Assembly (NCBI GenBank): GCA_031290105.1
Contig: JAITOD010000098.1
Coordinates: forward strand, 1-36,135
DNA: 36,135 bases
From: Oscillospiraceae bacterium
Lineage (GTDB): Bacteria > Bacillota > Clostridia > Oscillospirales > Acutalibacteraceae
Direction: 5' to 3'
Shown: one piece after another, positions 15,726 to 22,513 of the stretch
Layout: every line of letters starts with the position of its first letter
Numbering within the stretch: position 1 is the first letter of the stretch
The notes under the pieces: model-generated
The model's database searches: none
Told to the model about the DNA's origin: nothing
What the model saw: only the letters and a program-made list of their open reading frames with translations
Translations under genes and position numbers: made by a program

Positions 15726-16585
15726 GCGCCCCGCCAATCCAGTGGTTTCCGGGGCATATGGCAAAAACTCGCAGGCTTATCCGTGAGAATTTGCACCTGT
15801 GCGACGGTGCCGTGGAGATAGTTGACGCGCGGGTGACGCGGTCCGGGCGCAACCCCGAAATTGAGAAGCTATTAGCGGGCAAGCCCCGCATTTTGTTGTT
15901 GAATAAAGCTGACCTGGCAGACGCGGACGCTACCGCGCGCCGGGCCGCTGAGTTGCACCACGAGTCTATTGCCGTGCTGCCTGTTGATTGCCGTAGCGGG
16001 CGGGGACTGAACGCCTTCGCGCCGCTTGCCCGCGAGGTTTGCGCTGAACAAGCCGCGCGAAACAAGAGCAAGGGTATGGTTGGGCGCGCGCTGCGGTTCA
16101 TGGTGGTGGGGATTCCCAACTGCGGCAAGTCGTCGTTTATCAACCGCATGGCAGGGCGTGTGAAGGCGGAGACGGCTGACCGTCCCGGCGTGACCAAGCG
16201 AACAAGTTGGTTTGCAATCGGCGGCGGTTTGGAGCTCTTAGACACGCCCGGAGTGCTGTGGCCAAAGTTCAGCGACCCGACTGTTGGGTTGCGCTTGGCG
16301 TTTATCGGCTCAGTTAAGGATGAGGTTCTGGATATTGAGGAGCTGGCGTGCTCTTTCCTGCACATTGTGCGGCGGCAGTACCCGGAGCGGCTGGCGGAGC
16401 GGTACAGCGTTATATGCAACGCCGGCACGGACGGCGACCCCTTCGCGGACTACGAACTGCTGCGCCAACTCGCGCTCTCGCGGGGCTTTTTGCTGCGCGG
16501 CGGCGAGGCGGATACTCTGCGCATGGCGCACACTCTGCTGGACGAATACCGCGGCGGCAAACTCGGTCGGATAAGCTTGGACTGA
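15722..16585 (+). CDS. rbgA: Ribosome biogenesis GTPase RbgA (YlqF)
   Basis: This encodes 287 residues, the normal length. RbgA is a circularly permuted GTPase needed for late assembly of the 50S subunit. The G motifs appear in permuted order: LLLNKADL (G4), then GIPNCGKSSFINR (G1), the threonine-containing G2 region after RPGVTKRTSW, and LLDTPGVLWPK (G3). The N-terminal IQWFPGHMAKTRR is diagnostic. The GTG start at 15722 overlaps the lepB stop as GTGA, indicating translational coupling. An upstream ATG in the same frame lies inside lepB and would add unconserved residues. The rplS-lepB-rbgA order is common in Firmicutes; rnhB, often next, is absent here. Confidence 0.95.
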   Translation: MSAPPIQWFPGHMAKTRRLIRENLHLCDGAVEIVDARVTRSGRNPEIEKLLAGKPRILLLNKADLADADATARRAAELHHESIAVLPVDCRSGRGLNAFAPLAREVCAEQAARNKSKGMVGRALRFMVVGIPNCGKSSFINRMAGRVKAETADRPGVTKRTSWFAIGGGLELLDTPGVLWPKFSDPTVGLRLAFIGSVKDEVLDIEELACSFLHIVRRQYPERLAERYSVICNAGTDGDPFADYELLRQLALSRGFLLRGGEADTLRMAHTLLDEYRGGKLGRISLD

Positions 16586-16596
16586 CAGGCATCCTC

Positions 16597-16635
16597 AAAA
16601 AACTGCCGCACCGGAGGGGAGGACTCCGGCGCGGC
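16597..16635 (-). terminator. Rho-independent terminator of sRNA copy 1
   Basis: On the minus strand a 12-pair GC-rich stem (one A-C mismatch) with a 7-nt loop is followed by TTTTTT. It faces the 3' end of rbgA 11 nt away. Confidence 0.7.
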
Positions 16636-16731
16636 ATGGAGGAGAGAAAATGAGAAAAAGACTATTTATGTTAGGCTCTGAAAGCCTATTGCTTGGCTCG
16701 GAATTCGCGTTGCAAGGTCTTGTTTGTTTAT
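16597..16731 (-). ncRNA. Candidate small RNA, copy 1 of a tandem pair
   Basis: A transcript of about 135 nt is predicted on the minus strand. It would start near 16731 from an extended -10 (TGATATACT, -10 at 16743-16738). It contains the hairpin TAGGCT-TTCAG-AGCCTA (16688-16672) and then an unpaired pyrimidine-rich stretch with TCTCCTCC, complementary to GGAGG ribosome binding sites. It ends at a terminator with a T6 tail. The same layout recurs exactly 305 bp upstream. No open reading frame on this strand fits inside it. A regulatory RNA that pairs with ribosome binding sites through C-rich motifs is the inference, by analogy with known Gram-positive C-rich sRNAs. Confidence 0.6.
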
Positions 16732-16737
16732 GAGCAA

Positions 16738-16766
16738 AGTATATCATGCTTTGCAGCTGAGAACTA
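16738..16766 (-). promoter_or_regulatory. Promoter of sRNA copy 1
   Basis: Minus strand: TAGTTC (16766-16761), 17-bp spacer, TGA-TATACT with the -10 at 16743-16738. The extended -10 compensates for a weak -35. Confidence 0.55.
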
Positions 16767-16901
16767 CCACATTGGGGCAACAGTTTAGAATCAGTTTGGT
16801 TGCGGGTTTATAAATTTTGTTACATTTTGTCACTAAACCGTGTGCTTTTAGTGGCGTAATTGTTGCTTTTGCGTGTGATTCCGCCAATCCGGAAGCCGGG
16901 C

Positions 16902-16940
16902 AAAAAACTGCCGTGCCGGAGGGGAGGGCTCCGGCACGGC
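16902..16940 (-). terminator. Rho-independent terminator of sRNA copy 2
   Basis: On the minus strand a perfect 12-bp stem (GCCGTGCCGGAG with its complement), loop CCCTCCC, is followed after a few bases by TTTTTT. Relative to copy 1 one C-G pair has become T-A, and an A-C mismatch is repaired. Confidence 0.8.
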
Positions 16941-16954
16941 ATGGAGGAGAGAAA

Positions 16955-17005
16955 ATGAGAAAAAGGCTGTTTATGTTAGGCTCTGAAAGCCTATCGGTTG
17001 GCTAG
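16955..17005 (+). other. Micro-ORF with strong ribosome binding site on the strand opposite the sRNA (copy 2); copy 1 at 16650-16733
   Basis: GGAGGAGAGAAA precedes an ATG in both units. The predicted peptides both begin MRKRLFMLGSESL. They end after 16 residues in copy 2 and 27 in copy 1. The two base changes within the first six codons are synonymous. The strong site is, however, just the complement of the sRNA pyrimidine tract, and no plus-strand promoter is shared by the two units. It is more likely incidental than a gene. Confidence 0.2.
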
Positions 17006-17042
17006 GAAATGGTGCTGCAATGTCTTGTTTGTTTATGTGCAA

Positions 17043-17071
17043 AGTATACCATGCTTTGTTGTCGAAAACTA
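17043..17071 (-). promoter_or_regulatory. Promoter of sRNA copy 2
   Basis: Minus strand: TAGTTT (17071-17066), 17-bp spacer, TGG-TATACT with the -10 at 17048-17043. Confidence 0.55.
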
Positions 17072-17153
17072 CCACATTAGGGCAACAGTTTAGAATCAGT
17101 TTGGTTGCGGGTTTATAAACTCGGTTACATTTTGACACTAAGCCGCGTGTTTT

Positions 17154-17531
17154 TCACGGCGCAGTTGTTACTTTTGCGGAAAATTCCGCCAATTCGGAAC
17201 ACTCTGTGCGCTCAAAGCGCAGTGTAAATCGGCGCAGCGTCCTCCCGCCTATGCGCAGATTGCCTTTGGGTGTAACGCGCAGCAGCGGCAGCTCCCCGCA
17301 CAAGGCGTAACCCTCAGGGGCGCGGGTCAGGGCAAGTGTGTATATTCCCGGGCATAGCGGCGGAAAACGCACTGTGCCTTCCGCGCCGCTCTTGACCGAA
17401 AACAGCGGGCAGGCGTTGCTCTGAAGAGTCAGCACCGTACCGGGCAGTCCGGCGCCGCCGTGCTTGTCCGCGGTGCGCAGGGCAAAACGCGCAGTTGCGC
17501 ATGGGCAGAGCCCCTTTGGTATGTGTGCCAT
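17154..17531 (-). CDS. Small prealbumin-fold (SpaA/Cna-B-like) domain protein
   Basis: This encodes 125 residues. The central part resembles a single prealbumin-like Cna-B/SpaA domain: GAGLPGTVLTLQS, SGAEGTVRFPPLCPGIYTLALTRAPEGYALCGE. Such domains normally form stalks of surface adhesins or pili and carry isopeptide bonds. Here there is only one, with no signal peptide, no transmembrane segment and no sorting motif. The frame extends upstream to 17573, but the ATG at 17531 has AAGGAGG about 8 nt before it. Its last 15 codons lie in repeat unit 2. The predicted sRNAs lie directly downstream on the same strand. A function is not recognisable; it could also be a fragment of a larger surface protein. 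Confidence 0.6.
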   Translation of the reverse strand: MAHIPKGLCPCATARFALRTADKHGGAGLPGTVLTLQSNACPLFSVKSGAEGTVRFPPLCPGIYTLALTRAPEGYALCGELPLLRVTPKGNLRIGGRTLRRFTLRFERTECSELAEFSAKVTTAP

Positions 17532-17637
17532 AATGTATGCCTCCTTGCTTTTCGGCTGAGTGGGTTGTCCCATTCACAGAATATGCGCTCCCGCCGGACT
17601 GAGTGCCATTCGGCGTATCAAATGGTTTTTGACACAA

Positions 17638-17652
17638 CAGACCAATTGTCTG
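17638..17652. promoter_or_regulatory. Candidate TetR-family operator
   Basis: CAGACCAATTGTCTG is an inverted repeat offset by one base. It lies within the spacer of a possible TTGACA (17629-17634)/AATACT (17653-17658) promoter and 110 nt upstream of the TetR gene, so autoregulation is plausible. Confidence 0.4.
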
Positions 17653-17681
17653 AATACTGCAGCAAAATCCGTGAAAAACAC

Positions 17682-17710
17682 TTGACTTTTGGCAGGAATT
17701 CCGTTATACT
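17682..17710 (+). promoter_or_regulatory. Sigma-A promoter of the TetR-aminotransferase-aldolase operon
   Basis: -35 TTGACT (17682-17687), 17-bp spacer, -10 TATACT (17705-17710). Confidence 0.7.
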
Positions 17711-17761
17711 GCAAGATATTGTTGTGTGGGGTTTGTAATTGCCCGATAGGGGTGGTATTCA

Positions 17762-18451
17762 ATGGAGAACGCTGCGGCAGACGAGCGGCCGGAAAAAATT
17801 CTTGCAAGTGCGGCGGAGTTGTTTATTAAGGTCGGCTTCCGCAAGGCAAACATGGATGAGCTCTCACGCGGAAGCGGCGTTTCCGTGGGCGGAATCTACG
17901 ACTTCTTTGAGAACAAGACCTGCGTGTTCTACGCCGCGCTCAAACAAATTATTGACCACGCCTTCTGCGGCAGCATAACAGCCTTCCCGCTGCGGCAAGC
18001 GGATTTTGTTGGTCTGGAGAGCGAATGCACCGCCGCAATGGCGGAGTTTGTGCAAACCTTTGGGGCGCCCTTGCGCAAACGCCGCGATGACTACACATAC
18101 GCCGATATGCTCTCAGATGCGTTTGATATGCTTTCGCCGTTTGGGATGGGAAGCCTGCTCCTTAAGGCAAACCCGCGCGTATGCCCTGTCGTCTTCAAAT
18201 ACTTCAACAAAACGTGCGTGGAGCTGCACAAGCTGTTTGACGGCTATCTGCGCTTGTTTCAGTCAAGGGGAGAAATACGTCCGCTGGCGGATACGGATTT
18301 GCCCGCGCGTTTTCTGCTTGAAAGCATCTATTGGTGGGGCTCCATGATTCATTACAAGGATTTTGACCCAGCCAACGCCCACATACCGCGCGATTTGGCG
18401 AAGCTTGTGTGCACACAGGCCCTTTACCGTGCTTATTCCAATAAGCAATAA
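17762..18451 (+). CDS. TetR family transcriptional regulator
   Basis: This encodes 229 residues. The N-terminal helix-turn-helix is typical of TetR: ILASAAELFIKVGFRKANMDELSRGSGVSVGGIYDFFENK split around the recognition helix, at about residues 12-58. The C-terminal ligand-binding and dimerisation region is long and aromatic (LLESIYWWGSMIHYKDF), with no family-specific ligand signature that I recognise. AGGGGTGG lies before the ATG. It is the first gene of a probable operon: the aminotransferase starts 47 nt downstream on the same strand and no terminator intervenes. A near-palindrome upstream may be its operator. It most likely represses the operon in the absence of an unknown ligand. Confidence 0.9.
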   Translation: MENAAADERPEKILASAAELFIKVGFRKANMDELSRGSGVSVGGIYDFFENKTCVFYAALKQIIDHAFCGSITAFPLRQADFVGLESECTAAMAEFVQTFGAPLRKRRDDYTYADMLSDAFDMLSPFGMGSLLLKANPRVCPVVFKYFNKTCVELHKLFDGYLRLFQSRGEIRPLADTDLPARFLLESIYWWGSMIHYKDFDPANAHIPRDLAKLVCTQALYRAYSNKQ

Positions 18452-18498
18452 ATTCAATGAACAGGCTGAATGTTAATTGATATTATGGAGGTTACACA

Positions 18499-19974
18499 AT
18501 GACAGACCACTACAGCATTTCGCAGTACCCCGACGCACGGGCAGTCACAAAGCAGCTGGACGAGCTCATCGCTCAGCCGATTTGGGGCATTCGCCCGGAT
18601 TCACTGGCAAAGTATGAGGATGAGTACTACGGCAAAAAATGCGCCAAAAGCAAGGCGATGATCGACGACGCAAAGCAGATCATCCCCGGCGGCGTGCAGC
18701 ATAACCTTGCCTTCAACCACCCCTTCCCGCTGGTTTTCACCAAGGCTGAGGGCGCACGCCTTTACGACCTTGACGGCAACGAATATTACGACTTCCTCCA
18801 GGCGGGCGGTCCAACCGTGTTGGGCAGCAACCCTCCGGTTGTGCGCGAAAAAGTCATTGAGCTGCTCAACACCTGCGGACCGTCCACCGGGTTGTTCCAC
18901 GAGTTTGAGTACCGCCTTGCAAAAAAGATATCCGACTCCGTTCGCTCTGCCGAAATGTTCCGTATGCTTGGCTCCGGCACAGAGGCGTGCATGGCGGCAA
19001 TCCGCGTGGCACGCCTTGCAACCAAGCACAAGAACATAGTCAAAATGGGCGGCGCATACCACGGCTGGAGCGACCAGCTGGCTTACGGAATCCGCATTCC
19101 CGGCAGCAAGTGGACTCAGGCAAGCGGCGTGCCGATGTACGTTTTCCGCCACATTCAGGAGTTCTTCCCGAATGATTTGAACAACCTTGAGCATATCCTA
19201 AAGCGCAACCGCTTGCACGGCGGAACGGCGGCCGTCATTCTGGAGCCGATCGGACCCGAGAGCGGCACACGCCCTGTGGATAAGGATTTCTGCCGCGGCG
19301 CGGAGGAGCTTTGCCATCAGTACGGAGCTTTGCTGATTTTCGACGAGGTCGTCACAGGCTTCCGCATTGGTATGGGCGGCGCTCAGGGGTATTTCGGCGT
19401 GTCGCCTGACTTAACCGTGTTCGGCAAGGTTGTTGCGGGCGGATACCCCGGCGCGGGCGGTCTTGGCGGCAAGAGAGAATACATGAAGTACCTTGCGGCG
19501 GGCATTGCCGGCGGCGAAAAAATCAAGAAAGCGCTCATTGGCGGGACGATGGCGGCAAATCCGCTATCCTGCGTGGCGGGCTACTACACACTGGAGGAAA
19601 TCGACCGCACAGACGCCTGCGAGCGCTCAGGTCAAATGGGCGACAGGCTTACCGCGGGTCTGCAGGGGCTGGTTGATAAATACTCCCTGCCGTTTGTGGC
19701 GTTTAATCAGGGCAGCATTTGCCACTTCGAGACTGTGGGCACTATCCACTTTGCAATCGACTGGCACAAGCCGTGGAAAATCCCCGATGTGCTCAAGGCA
19801 ACCAGCGTACGCAAAAAAGCCATGGAGCACATGGGCGCGGCATATATGGCAGAGGGCTTGGTGACTCTGGCGGGCAGCCGCCTCTACACCAGCGCGGCAT
19901 ACACGGAAGAAATGATTGACGACGCTGTTGCATGCTTTGACAGAGTTATGGCGCATGTGACAAAGCTTGGCTGA
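18499..19974 (+). CDS. Class III aminotransferase, glutamate-1-semialdehyde aminomutase-like
   Basis: This encodes 491 residues of PLP fold type I. The family features are IIPGGVQHNLAF and KAEGARLYDLDGNEYYDF near the N-terminus, the phosphate-binding LGSGTEACMAAIRVAR, GGAYHGWSDQL, ILEPIGPESG, LIFDEVVTGFRIGMGG, and the Schiff-base Lys310 in LTVFGKVVAGGYPGAGGLGG. This is the HemL-like branch. A true haem aminomutase is unlikely because no other hem gene is nearby and the protein is about 60 residues longer than HemL. The neighbours (TetR regulator, class II aldolase-fold protein) suggest catabolism of an amino-sugar acid or amino acid, but the substrate is open. GGAGG precedes the ATG by about 8 nt. 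Confidence 0.88.
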   Translation: MTDHYSISQYPDARAVTKQLDELIAQPIWGIRPDSLAKYEDEYYGKKCAKSKAMIDDAKQIIPGGVQHNLAFNHPFPLVFTKAEGARLYDLDGNEYYDFLQAGGPTVLGSNPPVVREKVIELLNTCGPSTGLFHEFEYRLAKKISDSVRSAEMFRMLGSGTEACMAAIRVARLATKHKNIVKMGGAYHGWSDQLAYGIRIPGSKWTQASGVPMYVFRHIQEFFPNDLNNLEHILKRNRLHGGTAAVILEPIGPESGTRPVDKDFCRGAEELCHQYGALLIFDEVVTGFRIGMGGAQGYFGVSPDLTVFGKVVAGGYPGAGGLGGKREYMKYLAAGIAGGEKIKKALIGGTMAANPLSCVAGYYTLEEIDRTDACERSGQMGDRLTAGLQGLVDKYSLPFVAFNQGSICHFETVGTIHFAIDWHKPWKIPDVLKATSVRKKAMEHMGAAYMAEGLVTLAGSRLYTSAAYTEEMIDDAVACFDRVMAHVTKLG

Positions 19975-20006
19975 ATTTTCCCGCAGAATCCGGAGGAAAC
20001 ATATAA

Positions 20007-21215
20007 ATGAACATCAACGAAGCAAAACTCGCTGTAATTGCCGCCGGTCACCGCCTGAAAGAAACGGGACTGATTGCGCGCACCTGGGGCAATATTTCCG
20101 CGCGGGTTGACGACAAGCACTTCGTCATCACGCCCAGCGGAATGTCTTACGAGCGCCTGACGCCGGACGACATTGTTCTGGTGGAAACAGAAACACTCAG
20201 CTACGAAGGTGCGGTGAAGCCATCGAGTGAAAAGGGAATCCACGCCACCGTATACAAAAAACGCCCGGGCGCACAGTTTGTCATCCACACGCACCAGGCA
20301 GATGCGTCCATGGTCTGCGCGCTGCGTGCGGGGATTATGGATATTGCCCCGGATTCACGGGAGCGGTTCGGCTTGTGCGTGCCGCTGGCGGGGTATGGTC
20401 TGCCGGGCACGGGCAAGCTGCGCCGCGGCGTTGAAAAGGCTATGGACGAAACGGAGGGGCAAGCCGTCCTTATGGCGCACCACGGCGCGGTTGTTTGGGG
20501 CAAGGATTCGGACGACGCTTTCCAAACCGCCGCGGAGCTGGAACGGCTGTCGCGTCATGCGCTCTATGGGCAATATACGGCAGTGACAGGCGATGAAGTG
20601 CCCGAAACAGAGGGCGAGTTTGCGGACGCAATCGTTCGCACATTCAAAAAGGACTGGAATCCCGTTGACAACTACGCTTTCTTTTGCTGTGACAGCTACC
20701 GCGTTGAGGACAAACCCGCGTTTGTGATTTCCTATCCCGACGGTGACAAGGAATACTCGGTCTATATGGACGGCAAGGGCGAGCCGCCGGAAGCGTTGCT
20801 TTATCGTGCGATTTACCGTCACCGTTCGGATATCCGCGTGATTCGCGTTACGCGTGAGGCGGCAGTGATAGCCGTGTCGCTGCTTGGCGAGCCGCTGCGT
20901 CCTCAGCTGGACGATTTCGCGCAGCTGTTGGGCGAATCTGTCCATTGTGTGACGTATAACAACAAGGTGCCGCACTCAAGTGCCGCATGGTGCGTCAAAG
21001 CACTGGCCGGGCGCAACGCGCTGCTGCTCATGGGCGTGGGTGCGCTCTGCTGCGGCGCAAACGAGGACGACGCAGACGCCGCGCGCATGATACTTAACAA
21101 AGCATGCCGCACGCGTGGTGCATCGCTGCTGTTCAACACATACCGCGCCATACCAAAGCTGGAAGCAAAGCTCATGCGGTTTGTGTATTTGAAAAAATAC
21201 AGCAAAAAAGTATAA
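20007..21215 (+). CDS. Class II aldolase/adducin-like protein with a second degenerate aldolase domain
   Basis: This encodes 402 residues. Residues 1-190 form a complete class II aldolase/epimerase domain with GNISARVDD, ITPSGMSYERL, the Zn ligands His94 and His96 in IHTHQADAS, and HHGAVVWGKDSDDA (His158, His159). Residues from about 200 to 402 repeat the fold in outline: VIRVTREAAVIAVS occupies the place of the HTH strand, and LLLMGVGALCCGANEDDADAA mirrors the HHG segment. All metal-binding histidines are gone there. The usual protein is about 215 residues, so this is a tandem fusion with one likely active site. GGAGG lies about 10 nt upstream. It is probably co-transcribed with the aminotransferase 32 nt upstream; an aldol cleavage or decarboxylation partner role is inferred. 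Confidence 0.85.
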   Translation: MNINEAKLAVIAAGHRLKETGLIARTWGNISARVDDKHFVITPSGMSYERLTPDDIVLVETETLSYEGAVKPSSEKGIHATVYKKRPGAQFVIHTHQADASMVCALRAGIMDIAPDSRERFGLCVPLAGYGLPGTGKLRRGVEKAMDETEGQAVLMAHHGAVVWGKDSDDAFQTAAELERLSRHALYGQYTAVTGDEVPETEGEFADAIVRTFKKDWNPVDNYAFFCCDSYRVEDKPAFVISYPDGDKEYSVYMDGKGEPPEALLYRAIYRHRSDIRVIRVTREAAVIAVSLLGEPLRPQLDDFAQLLGESVHCVTYNNKVPHSSAAWCVKALAGRNALLLMGVGALCCGANEDDADAARMILNKACRTRGASLLFNTYRAIPKLEAKLMRFVYLKKYSKKV

Positions 21216-21277
21216 GCCCGTTAGGGATTGAACACCATCAAACCCAATGGATAAAGCAAACTTAGGAGGGCCTTATC

Positions 21278-21436
21278 ATGCAAAAGTACGTTTGTTCACT
21301 GTGCGGCTATGTCTATGACCCGGAGCTTGGCGACCCGGATTCCGGCGTACTGCCCGGCACTGCCTGGGAGAATGTGCCCGAAGACTGGGCGTGTCCGCTG
21401 TGCGGCGCGGGCAAGGCGGATTTTGAGGCGGAGTAG
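21278..21436 (+). CDS. Rubredoxin
   Basis: This encodes 52 residues. It is a small iron protein with one Fe coordinated by four cysteines, in [12 protein letters not shown] and [13 protein letters not shown]. The canonical rubredoxin middle ([20 protein letters not shown]) is intact. It carries single electrons in the cytosol of anaerobes, often to rubrerythrin or superoxide reductase, neither of which is in the window. The GGAGGG site lies about 8 nt upstream. No clear promoter is seen in the 62-nt gap after the aldolase gene, so it may be the operon's last gene; a terminator follows. Confidence 0.97.
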   Translation: MQKYVCSLCGYVYDPELGDPDSGVLPGTAWENVPEDWACPLCGAGKADFEAE

Positions 21437-21459
21437 GCGCGCGAATTGTGGCGACTAAA

Positions 21460-21492
21460 AACAGGGCGGTAAATTTGCCGCTCTGTTGTTTT
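21460..21492 (+). terminator. Terminator after rubredoxin
   Basis: The stem AACAGGGCGG/CCGCTCTGTT (ten pairs, one G-U) with an 8-nt loop is followed by GTTTT. It lies 24 nt after the stop codon. Confidence 0.75.
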
Positions 21493-21555
21493 GGCGCACC
21501 ATATCCATGCACACTCAGGCGCAATCCGTAAGTGCTGTTCCTGTATTGATTTTGC

Positions 21556-22110
21556 TCATATTGCCGAGTCGCTCAACGCGCCGTCCGCCCCAGCAAGCAC
21601 GTCCTTGACGATGCCAACAGCGGCCTTGCGAACCGTGTGCACGCAAACCGCGTTGCTCTTTTTCTTGGGTTCGCTGTCCAACAGCTCTTCAATCACGGCA
21701 TTGAGCCAGTGTGCCGGTATTTTCTCCCCGCCGCTAACCCGCAGAAGCAGTACGGCCAACGCCCGGACCAACCGCGGCGCTTCATCGGCGTTCTCCGTGC
21801 TGCAGGAGAGTGCGGCAACGGCTCGCGCCACTGTGGATAAGCAGAATGTGCCGTCCATTTTCAGCGGGGAGTCGGTCTGCAAAAACGATGTTGCCGCGGC
21901 TTCCTCAGTGCTGCGTCCCAGGAGGATATCGCAGCTGACCGCATAAAATTGCGCCGCACGCAGAAGAAAATCCAGACTGCCCTCGCGTATCCCGCGCTCA
22001 TAATGTGAGAGCAGGGACTGCGAAATGCCAAGCTGAGCCGCAGCTTCGCGCTGACTTAGCTTGCGTTTTTTGCGCAGATGTACAAGACTTGCGGCAAGGG
22101 CATTGGACAT
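21556..22110 (-). CDS. XRE family helix-turn-helix regulator
   Basis: This encodes 184 residues. Residues 5-65 are a Cro/CI-type HTH (LRKKRKLSQREAAAQLG, ISQSLLSHYERGIREGSL, FYAVSCDILLGRS). The C-terminal 110 residues are Ala-rich and helical (VARAVAALSCS; LVRALAVLLLRVSGG) and match no domain I know; they may mediate dimerisation. GGAAGGA precedes the ATG by about 8 nt. The gene starts only 34 nt after the terminator of the 5S rRNA gene on the same strand, and no convincing promoter fits in that gap, so read-through from the 5S promoter is possible. No target operator is identified. Confidence 0.85.
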   Translation of the reverse strand: MSNALAASLVHLRKKRKLSQREAAAQLGISQSLLSHYERGIREGSLDFLLRAAQFYAVSCDILLGRSTEEAAATSFLQTDSPLKMDGTFCLSTVARAVAALSCSTENADEAPRLVRALAVLLLRVSGGEKIPAHWLNAVIEELLDSEPKKKSNAVCVHTVRKAAVGIVKDVLAGADGALSDSAI

Positions 22111-22144
22111 TTTGTATTATCCTTCCATATGTAAGACCCTGCAA

Positions 22145-22169
22145 TAAAAAAACGCCCACCCGACTGGGC
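22145..22169 (-). terminator. Terminator of the 5S rRNA gene
   Basis: On the minus strand GCCCA pairs with TGGGC across a 6-nt loop, followed by GTTTTTTT. It lies 16 nt after the mature 3' end. Confidence 0.8.
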
Positions 22170-22184
22170 AAGCATTTTTCTTAG

Positions 22185-22301
<117 letters not shown>

Positions 22302-22343
22302 TCTCAACGCGCTTCACACGTGACCGCGCTGACAACGTTACAT

Positions 22344-22372
22344 AGTATATCAGTTTGCGCGAGGCTTGTCAA
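22344..22372 (-). promoter_or_regulatory. Promoter of the isolated 5S rRNA gene
   Basis: Minus strand: perfect TTGACA (22372-22367), 17-bp spacer, TATACT (22349-22344). The predicted start is near 22337, about 36 nt before the mature 5S end. Confidence 0.75.
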
Positions 22373-22513
22373 GCGTTTGGTGTGGATTTTGTGAAAATCG
22401 GCGTTTTGCATATTCACAACGGATTAATCGGAATAAAATTAGTTAAAATCATGGACCGCAAGTAAACAAATTTACTGCCAAGGATTTTCTTCAAGTGCCG
22501 TAAGCATCCAAAC

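Larger units (their letters stand above)
16902..17036 (-). ncRNA. Candidate small RNA, copy 2 of a tandem pair
   Basis: Same architecture as copy 1. It has an extended -10 TGGTATACT (-10 at 17048-17043), a predicted start near 17036, the conserved hairpin at 16993-16977, the TCTCCTCC pyrimidine tract, and a terminator with a perfect stem whose loop CCCTCCC is a second anti-ribosome-binding-site-like motif. The part between the -10 and the hairpin differs most between copies, while promoter, hairpins and C-rich tract are kept. This is the pattern expected of two functional paralogous RNAs. Confidence 0.62.
16597..17199. repeat. Tandem direct repeat, two 298-bp units with 305-bp period
   Basis: Unit 1 is 16597-16894 and unit 2 is 16902-17199, aligned without gaps at about 87% identity by eye. 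The most conserved stretch, 40 identical bases, covers 16791-16830 and 17096-17135, just upstream of the predicted minus-strand promoters. Unit 2 includes the last 15 codons of the prealbumin-fold gene. Unit 1 keeps a decayed copy of those bases, so the duplication arose from that gene's 3' flank. Confidence 0.9.
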
